Numbered from the stretch's first letter, positions 48,476-57,972 are shown. The stretch: 64,000 nucleotides of DNA from Conexibacter sp. (GCA_025964325.1 JAOPZA010000072.1:25127-89126); one strand, 5' to 3'. Program-made: numbers and translations. The notes: generated by a model from the letters alone, not told the origin.

Positions 48476-49453
48476 TCACCGTGACGACCGCGTGATCGCG
48501 ACCGCCAGGATGATGATCGCGCCGCTGGCGATCTGCTGCTGGCTGCTGTCGAGGCCCATCAGGATCAGCCCGTTGTTGAGGAGGCCGATCATGAGGGAGC
48601 CGATCAGCGCGCCGACGACCGATGCGCGACCGCCGAAGAGGCTGGTGCCGCCGAGGATCACGGCGGCGATGACGGACAGCTCGTCGCCCGTGCCGGTCTG
48701 GTAGCTGCCCGTGTGGAAGCGGCCGGCGTACAGCATCCCCGCGACCCCCGCCAGCGCGCCCGAGAGGACGAGGACGGCGAACACCACGCGCTTGGTGTTG
48801 ACGCCGCTGAACAGCGCGGCGCGGGTGTTGCCGCCCGTCGCCAGCACGCGGCGGCCGAACGCGGTTCGCCGCAGCACGACGTGCCCGAGCCCGACCGCCA
48901 CCAGCGTCCAGACCAGCAATCCCGGCACCGGCCCGATGTCGGCGGAGCCGAAGAGGTTGGTGAACGTCGGGTCGACGATGTTCTGCGGCACGGCGCCCGT
49001 GGCCCACATCGCCGCGCCCTCCGCGATGCCGAGCATCCCCAGCGTCGTGAGGAACGACGGCACGCCCACGACCGTCACGAAGAACCCGTTGATGCCGCCG
49101 ACGGCGATGCCGGTGGCGAGACCGACGAGGATGCCCGGAACCGTCCCCCAGGACGAGATCGCGACTGCGGCGGTCACGGAAGCGAGTCCGGCTGTGGAGC
49201 CGACGGAGAGATCGATCTGCGCGGCTCCGATCACGAACACCATGCCGACCGCCATGACCGAGATCGTCGAGGTCTGGCGAACGATGTTCAGCAGGTTGTC
49301 CGGATTGAGGAAGCCCTTGCTGCTGAGCGTCACCGCGAAGATGACGAAGATCCCGACGAACCCCAGGAAGATGAGGTTCTGGCGCCAGTCGAGTCGCTTG
49401 AGCCGGCCGAGGCCGGAGGAGCCCTCACGTGGGGCGACCGTCGTCGTTGACAT
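48476..49453 (-). CDS. ribose-type (CUT2) ABC transporter permease
   Basis: IDLSVGSTAGLASVTAAVAI, NTRAALFSGVNTKR, ILGGTSLFGGRASVVGALIGSLMIGLLNNGL. Confidence 0.9.
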   Translation of the reverse strand: MSTTTVAPREGSSGLGRLKRLDWRQNLIFLGFVGIFVIFAVTLSSKGFLNPDNLLNIVRQTSTISVMAVGMVFVIGAAQIDLSVGSTAGLASVTAAVAISSWGTVPGILVGLATGIAVGGINGFFVTVVGVPSFLTTLGMLGIAEGAAMWATGAVPQNIVDPTFTNLFGSADIGPVPGLLVWTLVAVGLGHVVLRRTAFGRRVLATGGNTRAALFSGVNTKRVVFAVLVLSGALAGVAGMLYAGRFHTGSYQTGTGDELSVIAAVILGGTSLFGGRASVVGALIGSLMIGLLNNGLILMGLDSSQQQIASGAIIILAVAITRSSR

Positions 49454-49455
49454 TC

Positions 49456-51024
49456 CTACACTCCTTGCAGTGCGCGGTGAAGCGCCTCTTCGGATTCGAA
49501 TTCATCAGGCGTCAGCTCGCGGTCCGCACGTCCGTCGCGCAGGACGACGATGCGGTCGCTGATCTCGAGCAGCTCCTGCAGCTCGGAGGAGATGACGAGC
49601 ACGGCCTTGCCGCCGTCGGCGAACTGCCGCAGCGTCTCGATGATCTGCAGCTTGGCGCCGATGTCGATCCCGGCGGTCGGCTCGTCGAGCATGAAGACCT
49701 CCGGCTCGGTCAGCAGCCACTTGCCGATCACGACCTTCTGCTGGTTGCCGCCGGAGAGCAGGCCGACCGGCTTGCGGACCGAGGAGGTCCGGACGTCGAG
49801 GCGCTCGACCATCTTCTGCGCCAGCTGATCGCCGACGTTGGTCGCCAGCCAGCCGTGCCAGCCAGCCGCGATCGTCGGCAACCGCGTGTTCGCCTCGACG
49901 GTGTGCGCCAGCACGAGGCCTTCGACGCGACGGTCCTCGGGCACGAGCGCGAGGCCCGCCTCGATCGCATCCCGCGGGTTGCGGATCTTGACCTCGCGGC
50001 CGGCGACGCTGATCGTGCCGGCGGTGACCTTGTCGATGCCGAACACGGCGCGCACCAGCTCGCTGCGGCCGCTCCCCATCAGACCCGCCAACCCGACGAT
50101 CTCACCGGCACGGATCTCGAGGTCCAGCCCGTTGATCCCGTTCGCGGAGTGGAGGCCGCGGATCTGCAGCAACGGCGGTGCCGCCGGGTCGTGGACCGGC
50201 GACGTCGTCTGCGGGTTGACGCGTCGCAGCTGACGCTCCGCCGCTCTGCCGAGCATCTCGGAGATCACCTCGCCGACGGGGAACTGCGCGACCGTGTCCG
50301 TGCGGATCTTGCGCCCGTCGCGCATCACCGTGATGCGGTCGGCGATGTCGTAGATCTCCGCCATCCGGTGCGAGATGTAGACGATCGCGATGCCGGCGGC
50401 GCGCAGCACCCGCAGTTGGTCGAACAACGCCTGCGTCTCGTCCTTCGTCAGCGACGCGGTCGGCTCGTCCAGCACGAGGATCCGCGCATGCTGCGAGAGC
50501 GCCTTGGCGATCTCCGTGATCTGCCAGTAGCCGGCCGGGAGCGCTCCGATCTCCGCGCGCGGGTCGAGGTCGACGTTCATCTCCTCGAAGATCCGCGACG
50601 TGGTCTCGACCGCGGCACGGTCGTCGAGCAGCCCGAGCCGGGTCTTGCGCTCGTTGCCGAGCAGCACGTTCTGCGCGACGGTGAGCGTGGGCACGAGGCT
50701 GAACTCCTGGAACACCATCGCGATCCCGTGCGCGCGAGCGTCGTCGGCGGAGCGCAGCGAGACCGGCTTCCCCTCGACGAGGATCTCGCCCGAGTCCGGG
50801 CGGTAGACGCCCTCGAGGATCTTCATCAGCGTCGACTTCCCGGCGCCGTTCTCGCCGAGCAGAGCGTGCACCTCTCCCCAGCGAACGTCGAAGTCGACGT
50901 CCTCGAGAGCCCTCACACCGCCGAAGCTCATCGAGATCCGTCGCATCGCGACGGCGGTGGGCGACCTCGACGCGACCTCCGCCTCGACGCTGTGCGTGCG
51001 TGCTTCCGTCACTCTCACCTCCAT
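49456..51024 (-). CDS. ribose-type ABC transporter ATP-binding protein (tandem ATPase)
   Basis: GENGAGKSTLMKIL Walker A, VLDEPTASLTKDE, LSGGNQQKVVIGKWLLTEPEVFMLDEPTAGIDIGAK. Confidence 0.92.
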   Translation of the reverse strand: MEVRVTEARTHSVEAEVASRSPTAVAMRRISMSFGGVRALEDVDFDVRWGEVHALLGENGAGKSTLMKILEGVYRPDSGEILVEGKPVSLRSADDARAHGIAMVFQEFSLVPTLTVAQNVLLGNERKTRLGLLDDRAAVETTSRIFEEMNVDLDPRAEIGALPAGYWQITEIAKALSQHARILVLDEPTASLTKDETQALFDQLRVLRAAGIAIVYISHRMAEIYDIADRITVMRDGRKIRTDTVAQFPVGEVISEMLGRAAERQLRRVNPQTTSPVHDPAAPPLLQIRGLHSANGINGLDLEIRAGEIVGLAGLMGSGRSELVRAVFGIDKVTAGTISVAGREVKIRNPRDAIEAGLALVPEDRRVEGLVLAHTVEANTRLPTIAAGWHGWLATNVGDQLAQKMVERLDVRTSSVRKPVGLLSGGNQQKVVIGKWLLTEPEVFMLDEPTAGIDIGAKLQIIETLRQFADGGKAVLVISSELQELLEISDRIVVLRDGRADRELTPDEFESEEALHRALQGV

Positions 51025-51110
51025 CTCTCACCTTCCTCGTGCCGTCCCGGCCGGCGACGGCTGGCGCCGCCGGCAAGGGATCGTCGATTACGTGGCCGCG
51101 ACGCGGCCGC

Positions 51111-51170
51111 GGTGCGGCCGTGCCGCCAGCGGTAGTGCGGCCGGTGCGGTGCGGCCGTGCGGCCAGCGGT
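51111..51170. repeat. 23-bp direct repeat (22/23) with GC-rich palindromes in an intra-operon gap
   Basis: GGTGCGGCCGTGCCGCCAGCGGT (51111-51133) and GGTGCGGCCGTGCGGCCAGCGGT (51148-51170). Confidence 0.75.
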
Positions 51171-52381
51171 CAGTTGGCCTTCAGCGCCTTGACCAGGTTG
51201 GCCGGCGGGGTGCTGTGGTTCACCTGCGTCCAGCGGGTGAGGAGATTCGCGCGGTCGACCGGCAGCGTGTTCCAGGCGTAGTACGGCGCCAGCTTCTTGC
51301 CGAGCAGGTTGGCGCCGATCGCGAGCGCCTCGGTGACGCCCTGGTTGTACGGCAGCGACGGCCCGATGCCCTTGATCATGTCGCCCTGCGCCATGTCCTG
51401 GGCGACCGTGCTGCCGAGGTCGACCGTCGTCACCGAGAAGTTGCCGCCGTTCTTGCCGAGCTCGCGAGCGGACGCGAGCACGCCCTCTGCATGGGTGTCC
51501 CAGACGGTCCAGATCCCCTTCAGGTCCGGGTGCTGCGTGATCATCGCGTTCGCCGCCGAGGACGCCTGACCCGCGAAGTCCGGGCCCGCATCGCCGTGCG
51601 TCGCGACGACCTCGATGCCCGGGTACTGGGCGAAGACCGCTCTCGCAGCCTGGTAGCGCTCCATCGTCGCGTAGTAGTGGGCGGCGTGGTAGATCGCTCC
51701 GATCTTGCCCTTGCCGCCGACGGCGGCGACGAGCTGGCAGGCGGAGACGAGTCCGACGCCGTAGTCGTCGGTGCCGACGACCGTCAGGTAGTCCTGCGGC
51801 TGCGTCATCGCCGGCGGCGCGTTGATGACGAAGACGAGCTTGATGCCGGCGGCCGCGGCCTGCTGGTAGGCCCCCTGCTCCGACGGCGCGTCGACCGGCA
51901 GCGAGACGAGGTAGTCCGGATGCAGGGAGACGATCGTCTGGATGTCGTTGCTCTGCTTGGTGACGGTGAACTGGCCGTCGGTGGTCGCGAGGACCTTGAT
52001 GCCGAGCTTGGCGAACGTGTCCTTCAGCCCCGCCACCTGCGCCGTCGAGTACGTGCTGCCGAAGACGTGCCAGGCGATCGCGACGGTTCTGTGCATCGCT
52101 CTCACCTTGGCGATCTCCGCCGGCGTGAGCGTGAGCTTCGACGCGGCGACGGCGGTCTCGCCATGCGGGCCCTTGTTGTAGACCTTGCTGCCGGCGCTGG
52201 CGAGGCACGCGTCGACCTTCGCCTTGACCTCCGGCGGCAGGTTCGCGGCCACCGTGCTTCCGGACGATCCGCCGCCGCCGCTGCCGCCGCTGCCCGCTCC
52301 CGCACACGCGGCCAGGGCGACGGCCGACAGCGCCATCGCCGCCACGAGCATCGTCAGCTTGAGGATTCTCTTCATCGACAT
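51170..52381 (-). CDS. sugar-type ABC substrate-binding lipoprotein
   Basis: Lipobox LAACAG after signal peptide; periplasmic-binding fold GIKVLATTDGQFTVTKQSNDIQTIVSLHPDYLVSLPVDA. Confidence 0.87.
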   Translation of the reverse strand: MSMKRILKLTMLVAAMALSAVALAACAGAGSGGSGGGGSSGSTVAANLPPEVKAKVDACLASAGSKVYNKGPHGETAVAASKLTLTPAEIAKVRAMHRTVAIAWHVFGSTYSTAQVAGLKDTFAKLGIKVLATTDGQFTVTKQSNDIQTIVSLHPDYLVSLPVDAPSEQGAYQQAAAAGIKLVFVINAPPAMTQPQDYLTVVGTDDYGVGLVSACQLVAAVGGKGKIGAIYHAAHYYATMERYQAARAVFAQYPGIEVVATHGDAGPDFAGQASSAANAMITQHPDLKGIWTVWDTHAEGVLASARELGKNGGNFSVTTVDLGSTVAQDMAQGDMIKGIGPSLPYNQGVTEALAIGANLLGKKLAPYYAWNTLPVDRANLLTRWTQVNHSTPPANLVKALKAN

Positions 52382-52442
52382 CGGGCTATTCCACCTCGGT
52401 CAGCATTGACAGGAGCACGATTCACGGTGAACGCCAGGAGAG

Positions 52443-53402
52443 CTACTGCTGCGCTGCGGCGGCTGTGGGCCGTGGCGTGAAGTCGCGCCAGGTGTAGCGC
52501 GGCTCGTAGCCGAGGACACGCCGCGCACGCGCGATGTCGTACAGCGGGTACTGCGGCTCGGCCGCGTAGCGCGCCTCGTCGACGGTCTTGGTCTCCGGGT
52601 AGTACCTGCGGATCAGCTCCAGCGAGTCCTTCGTCGAGAAGACGTCGCCGGCGCCGATGTTGAAGACGTCGCACGCGACGCCGTCGCGCTCGATCCGACC
52701 CTCCTGGACCGCGCCCAGCGCAAGCCGGAAGGCCTGCGCGACGTCGCGCGGGTCGACGTACTGATAGACGAAGTCGCTCATCTTCATGTCGCCGGCCGAG
52801 GGCTGCTCGGGATTCGCGACCGCGCCGAGCACGGTGTCCGGATCGTCGATCTTCTCGACCGCCTCGATCCAGTAGTCCTGATCGAACAGCCCGACGGTCG
52901 CGAGGCGCAGCGACGCGATGCGCATGTCGAAGCGGCTGCTGTAGCCGTAGGCGAGCAACTCGCCGATCACCTTGCTCATGCCGTACATGTCGTCCGGCAG
53001 GTTGGGGATCTCCTCGTCGACCGGGAAGTACGCGGGAACCTGCGGCGTCGACCAGAAGATCGGGCCCCACGCGCAGACGCTGCTCGCGATCACGAGATCG
53101 CGGACGCCGCTGCGGCGCGCGGCCTCGAGGACATTGAACGTCCCGTCGCAGTTGATCCGCCAGATGTTCTCCTCCTCGGCCGTGTAGATCGGGATCGCCG
53201 CGAGGTGCACGACCGCGTCGGCCCCCGCGAGCGCCGCCGTCACGTCCGCGAGGCTCGTGATGTCGCCCTCGATGAAGTGCCAATGGCCGCGCGGGGGCGC
53301 GACCGCGTCGAAGACGCGGACGTCATGACCCTTCGCGATCTCCGGAACGACGTACTCGCGGCCCAGACGACCGGAGCCGCCGGTGATCACCACCGTGCCC
53401 AT
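52443..53402 (-). CDS. NAD-dependent epimerase/dehydratase
   Basis: VVITGGSGRLGREYVVPEIAKGHDVRVFDA, YGMSKVIGELLAYG. AAAGGAGAG upstream. Confidence 0.88.
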   Translation of the reverse strand: MGTVVITGGSGRLGREYVVPEIAKGHDVRVFDAVAPPRGHWHFIEGDITSLADVTAALAGADAVVHLAAIPIYTAEEENIWRINCDGTFNVLEAARRSGVRDLVIASSVCAWGPIFWSTPQVPAYFPVDEEIPNLPDDMYGMSKVIGELLAYGYSSRFDMRIASLRLATVGLFDQDYWIEAVEKIDDPDTVLGAVANPEQPSAGDMKMSDFVYQYVDPRDVAQAFRLALGAVQEGRIERDGVACDVFNIGAGDVFSTKDSLELIRRYYPETKTVDEARYAAEPQYPLYDIARARRVLGYEPRYTWRDFTPRPTAAAAQQ

Positions 53403-53527
53403 ACCTCTCTCCTTTCGCGATCCACGAGCCGGAGCTCACGGACGGCGCCTTCGGGCCGGAGCTGACCTCCGGCCGACATTTGCCTTGCGACGAGTGCGGC
53501 GACGTCGGTCGCCTCCTCGTGGGATGG

Positions 53528-53557
53528 AGTATGTACCAGAAGGATACCGACTGTCAA
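53528..53557 (-). promoter_or_regulatory. promoter with operator-like TTCTGGTACA upstream of ABC operon
   Basis: Minus-strand TTGACA (rc 53552-53557), TTCTGGTACA (rc 53532-53541), CATACT at 18-nt spacing. Confidence 0.55.
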
Positions 53558-53664
53558 GCACGCCTCCGGTCGGGCGCGCTCGCGGTTCTCCCTCATAGCT
53601 CGCAACTCAGCTCTGACGGGCAATCAGCCCACCAAGTGGCGCTGCTGCGCGTGATCTCCGCGGG

Positions 53665-53694
53665 TTGACCCATGCGGGATACTTCTGGTACACA
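53665..53694 (+). promoter_or_regulatory. divergent promoter with same TTCTGGTACA element
   Basis: TTGACC (53665-53670), 18-nt spacer, TACACA (53689-53694), 6 nt to ATG 53701; TTCTGGTACA at 53683-53692. Confidence 0.55.
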
Positions 53695-53700
53695 TGGCTC

Positions 53701-54726
53701 ATGAGCGACTATCTGATGAGCAGCGCGTTCGCGGTTACGGCGCTGCGGACCTTGCTGCCGCTCGCGTCGGCATGGGGCTGGGGGATCTGGCTGGCCGACG
53801 CCGTCGGCGGCGTCGCCGGCGCCGTCGTCGGCGTCGTGCTGGGCGTTGCGGTCCTCGGCGCCTGGCTCGCGACCGGATTCGCCGGCGATCGGTCGCGAGC
53901 GGGCCGCGCACGGGTGCTCCTCGCGCCCTCGGTGCGGCTGGGCGAGGAGGCCCTCGTCGCGCTCGGCGCCGCCGTCGCGGTCGGAGTGGGACTCGGCTCG
54001 GGCGTGCTCGCGGTCGTCCTCGCAGCGGCGGCCGCGGTTCACCTCGCGCTGCGCCTGCCGGACGTCCGCGCCGCCCGCGTGCCGAGGTCTGCCGGCGCCG
54101 CGACGCGCATCGTCGGGGCGACGGGCACCGTCGGGGCGACGCGCGCCGTCGCGGCGCGGGAGCCGTCCTCCACCCCAGCGGCGGCGGTCGCGACCATGGC
54201 GGCCGTCGCCGATCAGGGACCGGCGGAGTGGTCCAAGCGCGGCGCGGACGGATCGTTCGAGTTCGGACGCACGATCGCGCTCGATGCGGGGCTGCTCGAG
54301 GTCTGGAGCTTCGTCTGGGACTTCGAGGAGGTCGCTCGCTGCATCCCGGGCTGTGAGGAGGTCACCGAGCACGTGCCCCATCGGAGCTACACGGCGGAAG
54401 TGCGGAAGAAGCTCGGTCCGTTCCTCGTGCGGATGCCGTTGGAGATCGAGATCGTGAGCTACGAGGAGGCGCGGTCGATCCGCGCCGCCGTCATCGGCAA
54501 GGACCGCCGCCTGCGCAGCGAGGTCACGCAGGAGCTCGACGTCACGCTGACGGGAGACGACCGGCGATGCCTGCTGCGTGCCGTCATCCGGGCCTCGATC
54601 CAAGGGGTGCTCGCCAGCGTCGACGCAACCCTGATCGAACGCAATCTGGACCAGACGATCGGTGAATTCACGCACGAGCTGACGACACGGCTTGCAGCAC
54701 GCGCCGTGCCCTCGTCACCGGAGTAA
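53701..54726 (+). CDS. DUF2568/YrdB-like membrane domain fused to CoxG/SRPBCC domain
   Basis: N-term ALRTLLPLASAWGWGIWLAD...ARVLLAPSVRLGEEALVALGA; C-term FEFGRTIALDAGLLEVWSFVWDFEEVARCIPGCEEV. Confidence 0.72.
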   Translation: MSDYLMSSAFAVTALRTLLPLASAWGWGIWLADAVGGVAGAVVGVVLGVAVLGAWLATGFAGDRSRAGRARVLLAPSVRLGEEALVALGAAVAVGVGLGSGVLAVVLAAAAAVHLALRLPDVRAARVPRSAGAATRIVGATGTVGATRAVAAREPSSTPAAAVATMAAVADQGPAEWSKRGADGSFEFGRTIALDAGLLEVWSFVWDFEEVARCIPGCEEVTEHVPHRSYTAEVRKKLGPFLVRMPLEIEIVSYEEARSIRAAVIGKDRRLRSEVTQELDVTLTGDDRRCLLRAVIRASIQGVLASVDATLIERNLDQTIGEFTHELTTRLAARAVPSSPE

Positions 54727-54751
54727 CGTCAATTCAAAGGAAGAAGGACCC

Positions 54752-56752
54752 ATGGCGTACGAGAACCTCCTTCGCGAGGGCCGCATCAACACGATGCGCA
54801 CGAAGAACCGCATCATCACCGGGCCGATGGAGCGGGCGATGGCGAACCGCGACGGGACGCTCAACCAGCGCTACATCGACTACCTGGTCGAGCGGGCCCG
54901 CGGCGGCGCGGGGATCATCAACGTCGAGTCGAGCTACGTCGACGGCCGCGGGCAGGGCAATCCGTTCCAGGTCGGTTGTCACGACGACAAGGTGATCCCG
55001 GGCCTCAAGCGCCTCACCGACGCCCTCCACGCCGAGGGCGCCGTCGTCTCGATGGAGCTCTACTTCGCCGGCCGCCAATCGGCGTCGACCGCGTCCCAGC
55101 GCCAGCCGATCGCCCCGTCGGTCGTGCCGTGCACGTTCTTCGATCCGGTCCCCGTCCCGCGCGAGATGACCAAGGACGACATCCGCGACGTGATCGACGC
55201 GTTCGTGCGCGCGACGCACCGCTGTCTCGAGGCCGGCGTCGACATGATCCACATCCACGGCGCGCACGGCTACGTGCTCGGGCAGTTTCTCTCGCCCTGG
55301 AGCAACAAGCGGACCGACGAGTACGGCGGGTCGGCCGAGAACCGCGCCCGCTTCGCGCTCGAGGTCTACCACGCGATCCGCGACGTCGTCGGGCCCGACT
55401 ATCCGGTCGGCTACCGCATCTCGCTCGACGAGTACATCGAGGGCGGCCTCACGCCCGACGACACGATCCCGTTCTGCGAGCGCCTGGCCGAGGTGGGGAT
55501 CGACCTGATCGACGTGACGGGCGGCATCTACGAGACCGGCGGTCAGATCTTCCAAGGTCCCGAGTCGCCGCACGGCGGCTTCGTCCCGATGGCGGCGCAG
55601 TTGAAGCGCGCCCTCGGCGACCGCGTACCGGTCAGCGTGACCCAGAAGCTCAACCTCCCCGACTTCGCCGAAGCGGTGATGGAGCGCGAGGGCTTCGACT
55701 TCATCTCGCTGACGCGGGCCTTCCACGCGGATCCCCACTTCGTCCGCAAGATCGAGCAGAACCGCACCGAGGACATCCTCCACTGCATCGGCTGCCACGC
55801 CTGCCTCAACCTCTTCTTCGGCCGCAAGGTCGCCTACTGCGCGGTCAATCCGCACACGACGTTCGAGCGCAGCCGCGCGATCAGGCCGACCCCGAACGCG
55901 CGCCGGGTGATCGTCGTCGGAGGCGGTCCGGCGGGCATGCAGGCGGCGCGCATCCTCAGACGCCAGGGCCATGACGTGCACCTCTACGAGGCCGAGCAGG
56001 AGCTCGGCGGCCAGGTCCGCTACTCCTCGCGGGTGGCTGAGGACTACGGCTACTTCACGACCTGGCTGACGACCCAGCTGCGCAAGCTCGACGTCGACGT
56101 CCACCTCGGCGAGACGCTCGACGCGGCCGCGGTCGAGCGCCTGCAGCCGGACGCCGTCGTCGTCGCCACCGGCGCCCGCGGCGGGGACGTGTACGCGCCG
56201 GTCGTCGGCGACGGCACCCGGTTCGACCTGTTCTCGGCGCTCGATCGGCCCGACGACGAATGGGATGGCGACGTCGCGATCGTCGGCGGAGACTCGGAGA
56301 GCGCGTTCCTCGCGCTCTACATCGCCGGTCGCGGCGCGACCGTGCATGTCATCGAGCCCGACGCGCAGATCTCGCTCGACAAGGACGCACCGGCCCGCGA
56401 CATCCTGATCGGGATGCTCGAGGCGCTGCCGACGGTCCACATCCACACCGAGACGACCGCCGAGGAGATCGGCGCCGACTCGGTGCTGATCCAGCGCCAC
56501 GGCGAGTTCGAGCGGCTCGACGGGCTCGAGAGCGTCGTCTTCGGCGGCCGCATCGCGCGCAACGGGCTCTACGAGGATCTGATGATGACCGATCCCAGTT
56601 ACGAGGTCTATGCGATCGGCGACTGCGTCGCGCCTCACGACATCCTGCGCGCATCGCACGACGCCGCGGAGGTCGCTGAGCTGATCCGCCTCAAGTCGGC
56701 GGTCGCCGCCTCCGACCAGGCCGGCCAGCCCGCGACGGGCGCCCCCGCGTAG
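54752..56752 (+). CDS. OYE-type NADH:flavin oxidoreductase with FAD/NAD domain (2,4-dienoyl-CoA reductase-like)
   Basis: IHGAHGYVLGQFLSPWSNKRTDEYGGS; CIGCHACLNLFFGRKVAYCAVNP; VIVVGGGPAGMQAARILRRQGHDV. Confidence 0.9.
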   Translation: MAYENLLREGRINTMRTKNRIITGPMERAMANRDGTLNQRYIDYLVERARGGAGIINVESSYVDGRGQGNPFQVGCHDDKVIPGLKRLTDALHAEGAVVSMELYFAGRQSASTASQRQPIAPSVVPCTFFDPVPVPREMTKDDIRDVIDAFVRATHRCLEAGVDMIHIHGAHGYVLGQFLSPWSNKRTDEYGGSAENRARFALEVYHAIRDVVGPDYPVGYRISLDEYIEGGLTPDDTIPFCERLAEVGIDLIDVTGGIYETGGQIFQGPESPHGGFVPMAAQLKRALGDRVPVSVTQKLNLPDFAEAVMEREGFDFISLTRAFHADPHFVRKIEQNRTEDILHCIGCHACLNLFFGRKVAYCAVNPHTTFERSRAIRPTPNARRVIVVGGGPAGMQAARILRRQGHDVHLYEAEQELGGQVRYSSRVAEDYGYFTTWLTTQLRKLDVDVHLGETLDAAAVERLQPDAVVVATGARGGDVYAPVVGDGTRFDLFSALDRPDDEWDGDVAIVGGDSESAFLALYIAGRGATVHVIEPDAQISLDKDAPARDILIGMLEALPTVHIHTETTAEEIGADSVLIQRHGEFERLDGLESVVFGGRIARNGLYEDLMMTDPSYEVYAIGDCVAPHDILRASHDAAEVAELIRLKSAVAASDQAGQPATGAPA

Positions 56753-56904
56753 CCCTGTATCCGGCCAACGCGCCAACCCGATCGCGACGGGCGTGGGCTC
56801 CGTTCCATCGAGACTCCCCGGAACGACGCTCATGCCCCGCCGCAGGCGCGGACCGACGCTCGACCAGTCCAACTTCGCCTGTATCGAACCCAAACACAGC
56901 GCTG

Positions 56905-56916
56905 TACACTTTTACC
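56905..56916 (+). promoter_or_regulatory. -10 element of a leaderless-type promoter
   Basis: TACACT (56905-56910), 6 nt (TTTACC), then GTG start at 56917. Confidence 0.5.
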
Positions 56917-57972
56917 GTGCCGTCTGTGACCAGCCGATCGAGCGAGCAAATCGAGGTTCTCACACACGGTGAGGGTCGCGCAATTCGCAAGGTTCGCGCC
57001 GACCTGATCAATCGCGTCGCCGCCCTCGTGGACGTCGACCGCCGCAGCGATCTGCGGCGGCGCCTGGCCGACGCGCTGGAGCAGGCGCTGCGCCAGGAGG
57101 ACGGGTCAAGACCGCTGCTGCTGCCCTCGACGCGCACGCTCGCGGGCGAGCTCGGCATCCACCGCAAGACCGCCCACGCGGCGCTTCAGATCCTCGTCGA
57201 CCGCTCGGTCCTCGACGTCGCCAGCGACGGCCGCTTCGTGATGCTCTCGCGGCGCGACGACATTCGACCGGACGCCTCGCCGGAGCGGCTCGTTCGGGAG
57301 GCCGCCTCCGCACTGCACGAGCAGATGAGCGAGTCGCAATTCGCCGACCTCGCGCGGCGGGCGTACCGTCAGGCAACCCTCGGAGGCTCCACGATCGTCT
57401 TCGTCGAGCCGAGCGAGTGGGTCCCCGGGATGACGCCCGACGACCTGATGGAGCTGCTCGACTACCCCGTCGCGGTGACGCGGCCGGATCAGCTCGTGCC
57501 CGGTCCCGGGGTCGTCTTCGTCGCCACGAGCACCGACGCGGCAGCGGTCCGCACGCGCCTGAACGGGCGCGCCGACGTCTTCGCCGTCGGGCTCACGTTC
57601 GACACCGACATCCGGCTCGCGACGACGAACGTCGACGAAGGCGGCCGCCTCGCGGTCGCGGCGGACAACGACGCGGTGCTGATGGCCGTGCTGCGACGGG
57701 TGACGAACATGCGACCCGATCTCGACGTGACGCCGTACGTCGGCCGCGTCGGCAAGCTCGCTCCGAATACGTCGCTGCTGCTCGCGCCGGCCACGATCGA
57801 GTCGCCTGAGCTGGGCGTGCCCGTTGCCCGCTATCGCTGCTCGATCTCGGCCGCGGAGCTGCGCTTCCTCCAGGCCCGGCTCCAGCCGGAGGAGCCGGAC
57901 GCGCGCCGGCCGGCCGAGCGGCCGCTCGCCGGCGAGCCGCACGAGTCGCGCGCGGCGCCGAGCGACGGGTAG
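56917..57972 (+). CDS. GntR-like winged-helix transcriptional regulator
   Basis: [14 protein letters not shown]...[42 protein letters not shown]. Confidence 0.72.
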   Translation: MPSVTSRSSEQIEVLTHGEGRAIRKVRADLINRVAALVDVDRRSDLRRRLADALEQALRQEDGSRPLLLPSTRTLAGELGIHRKTAHAALQILVDRSVLDVASDGRFVMLSRRDDIRPDASPERLVREAASALHEQMSESQFADLARRAYRQATLGGSTIVFVEPSEWVPGMTPDDLMELLDYPVAVTRPDQLVPGPGVVFVATSTDAAAVRTRLNGRADVFAVGLTFDTDIRLATTNVDEGGRLAVAADNDAVLMAVLRRVTNMRPDLDVTPYVGRVGKLAPNTSLLLAPATIESPELGVPVARYRCSISAAELRFLQARLQPEEPDARRPAERPLAGEPHESRAAPSDG

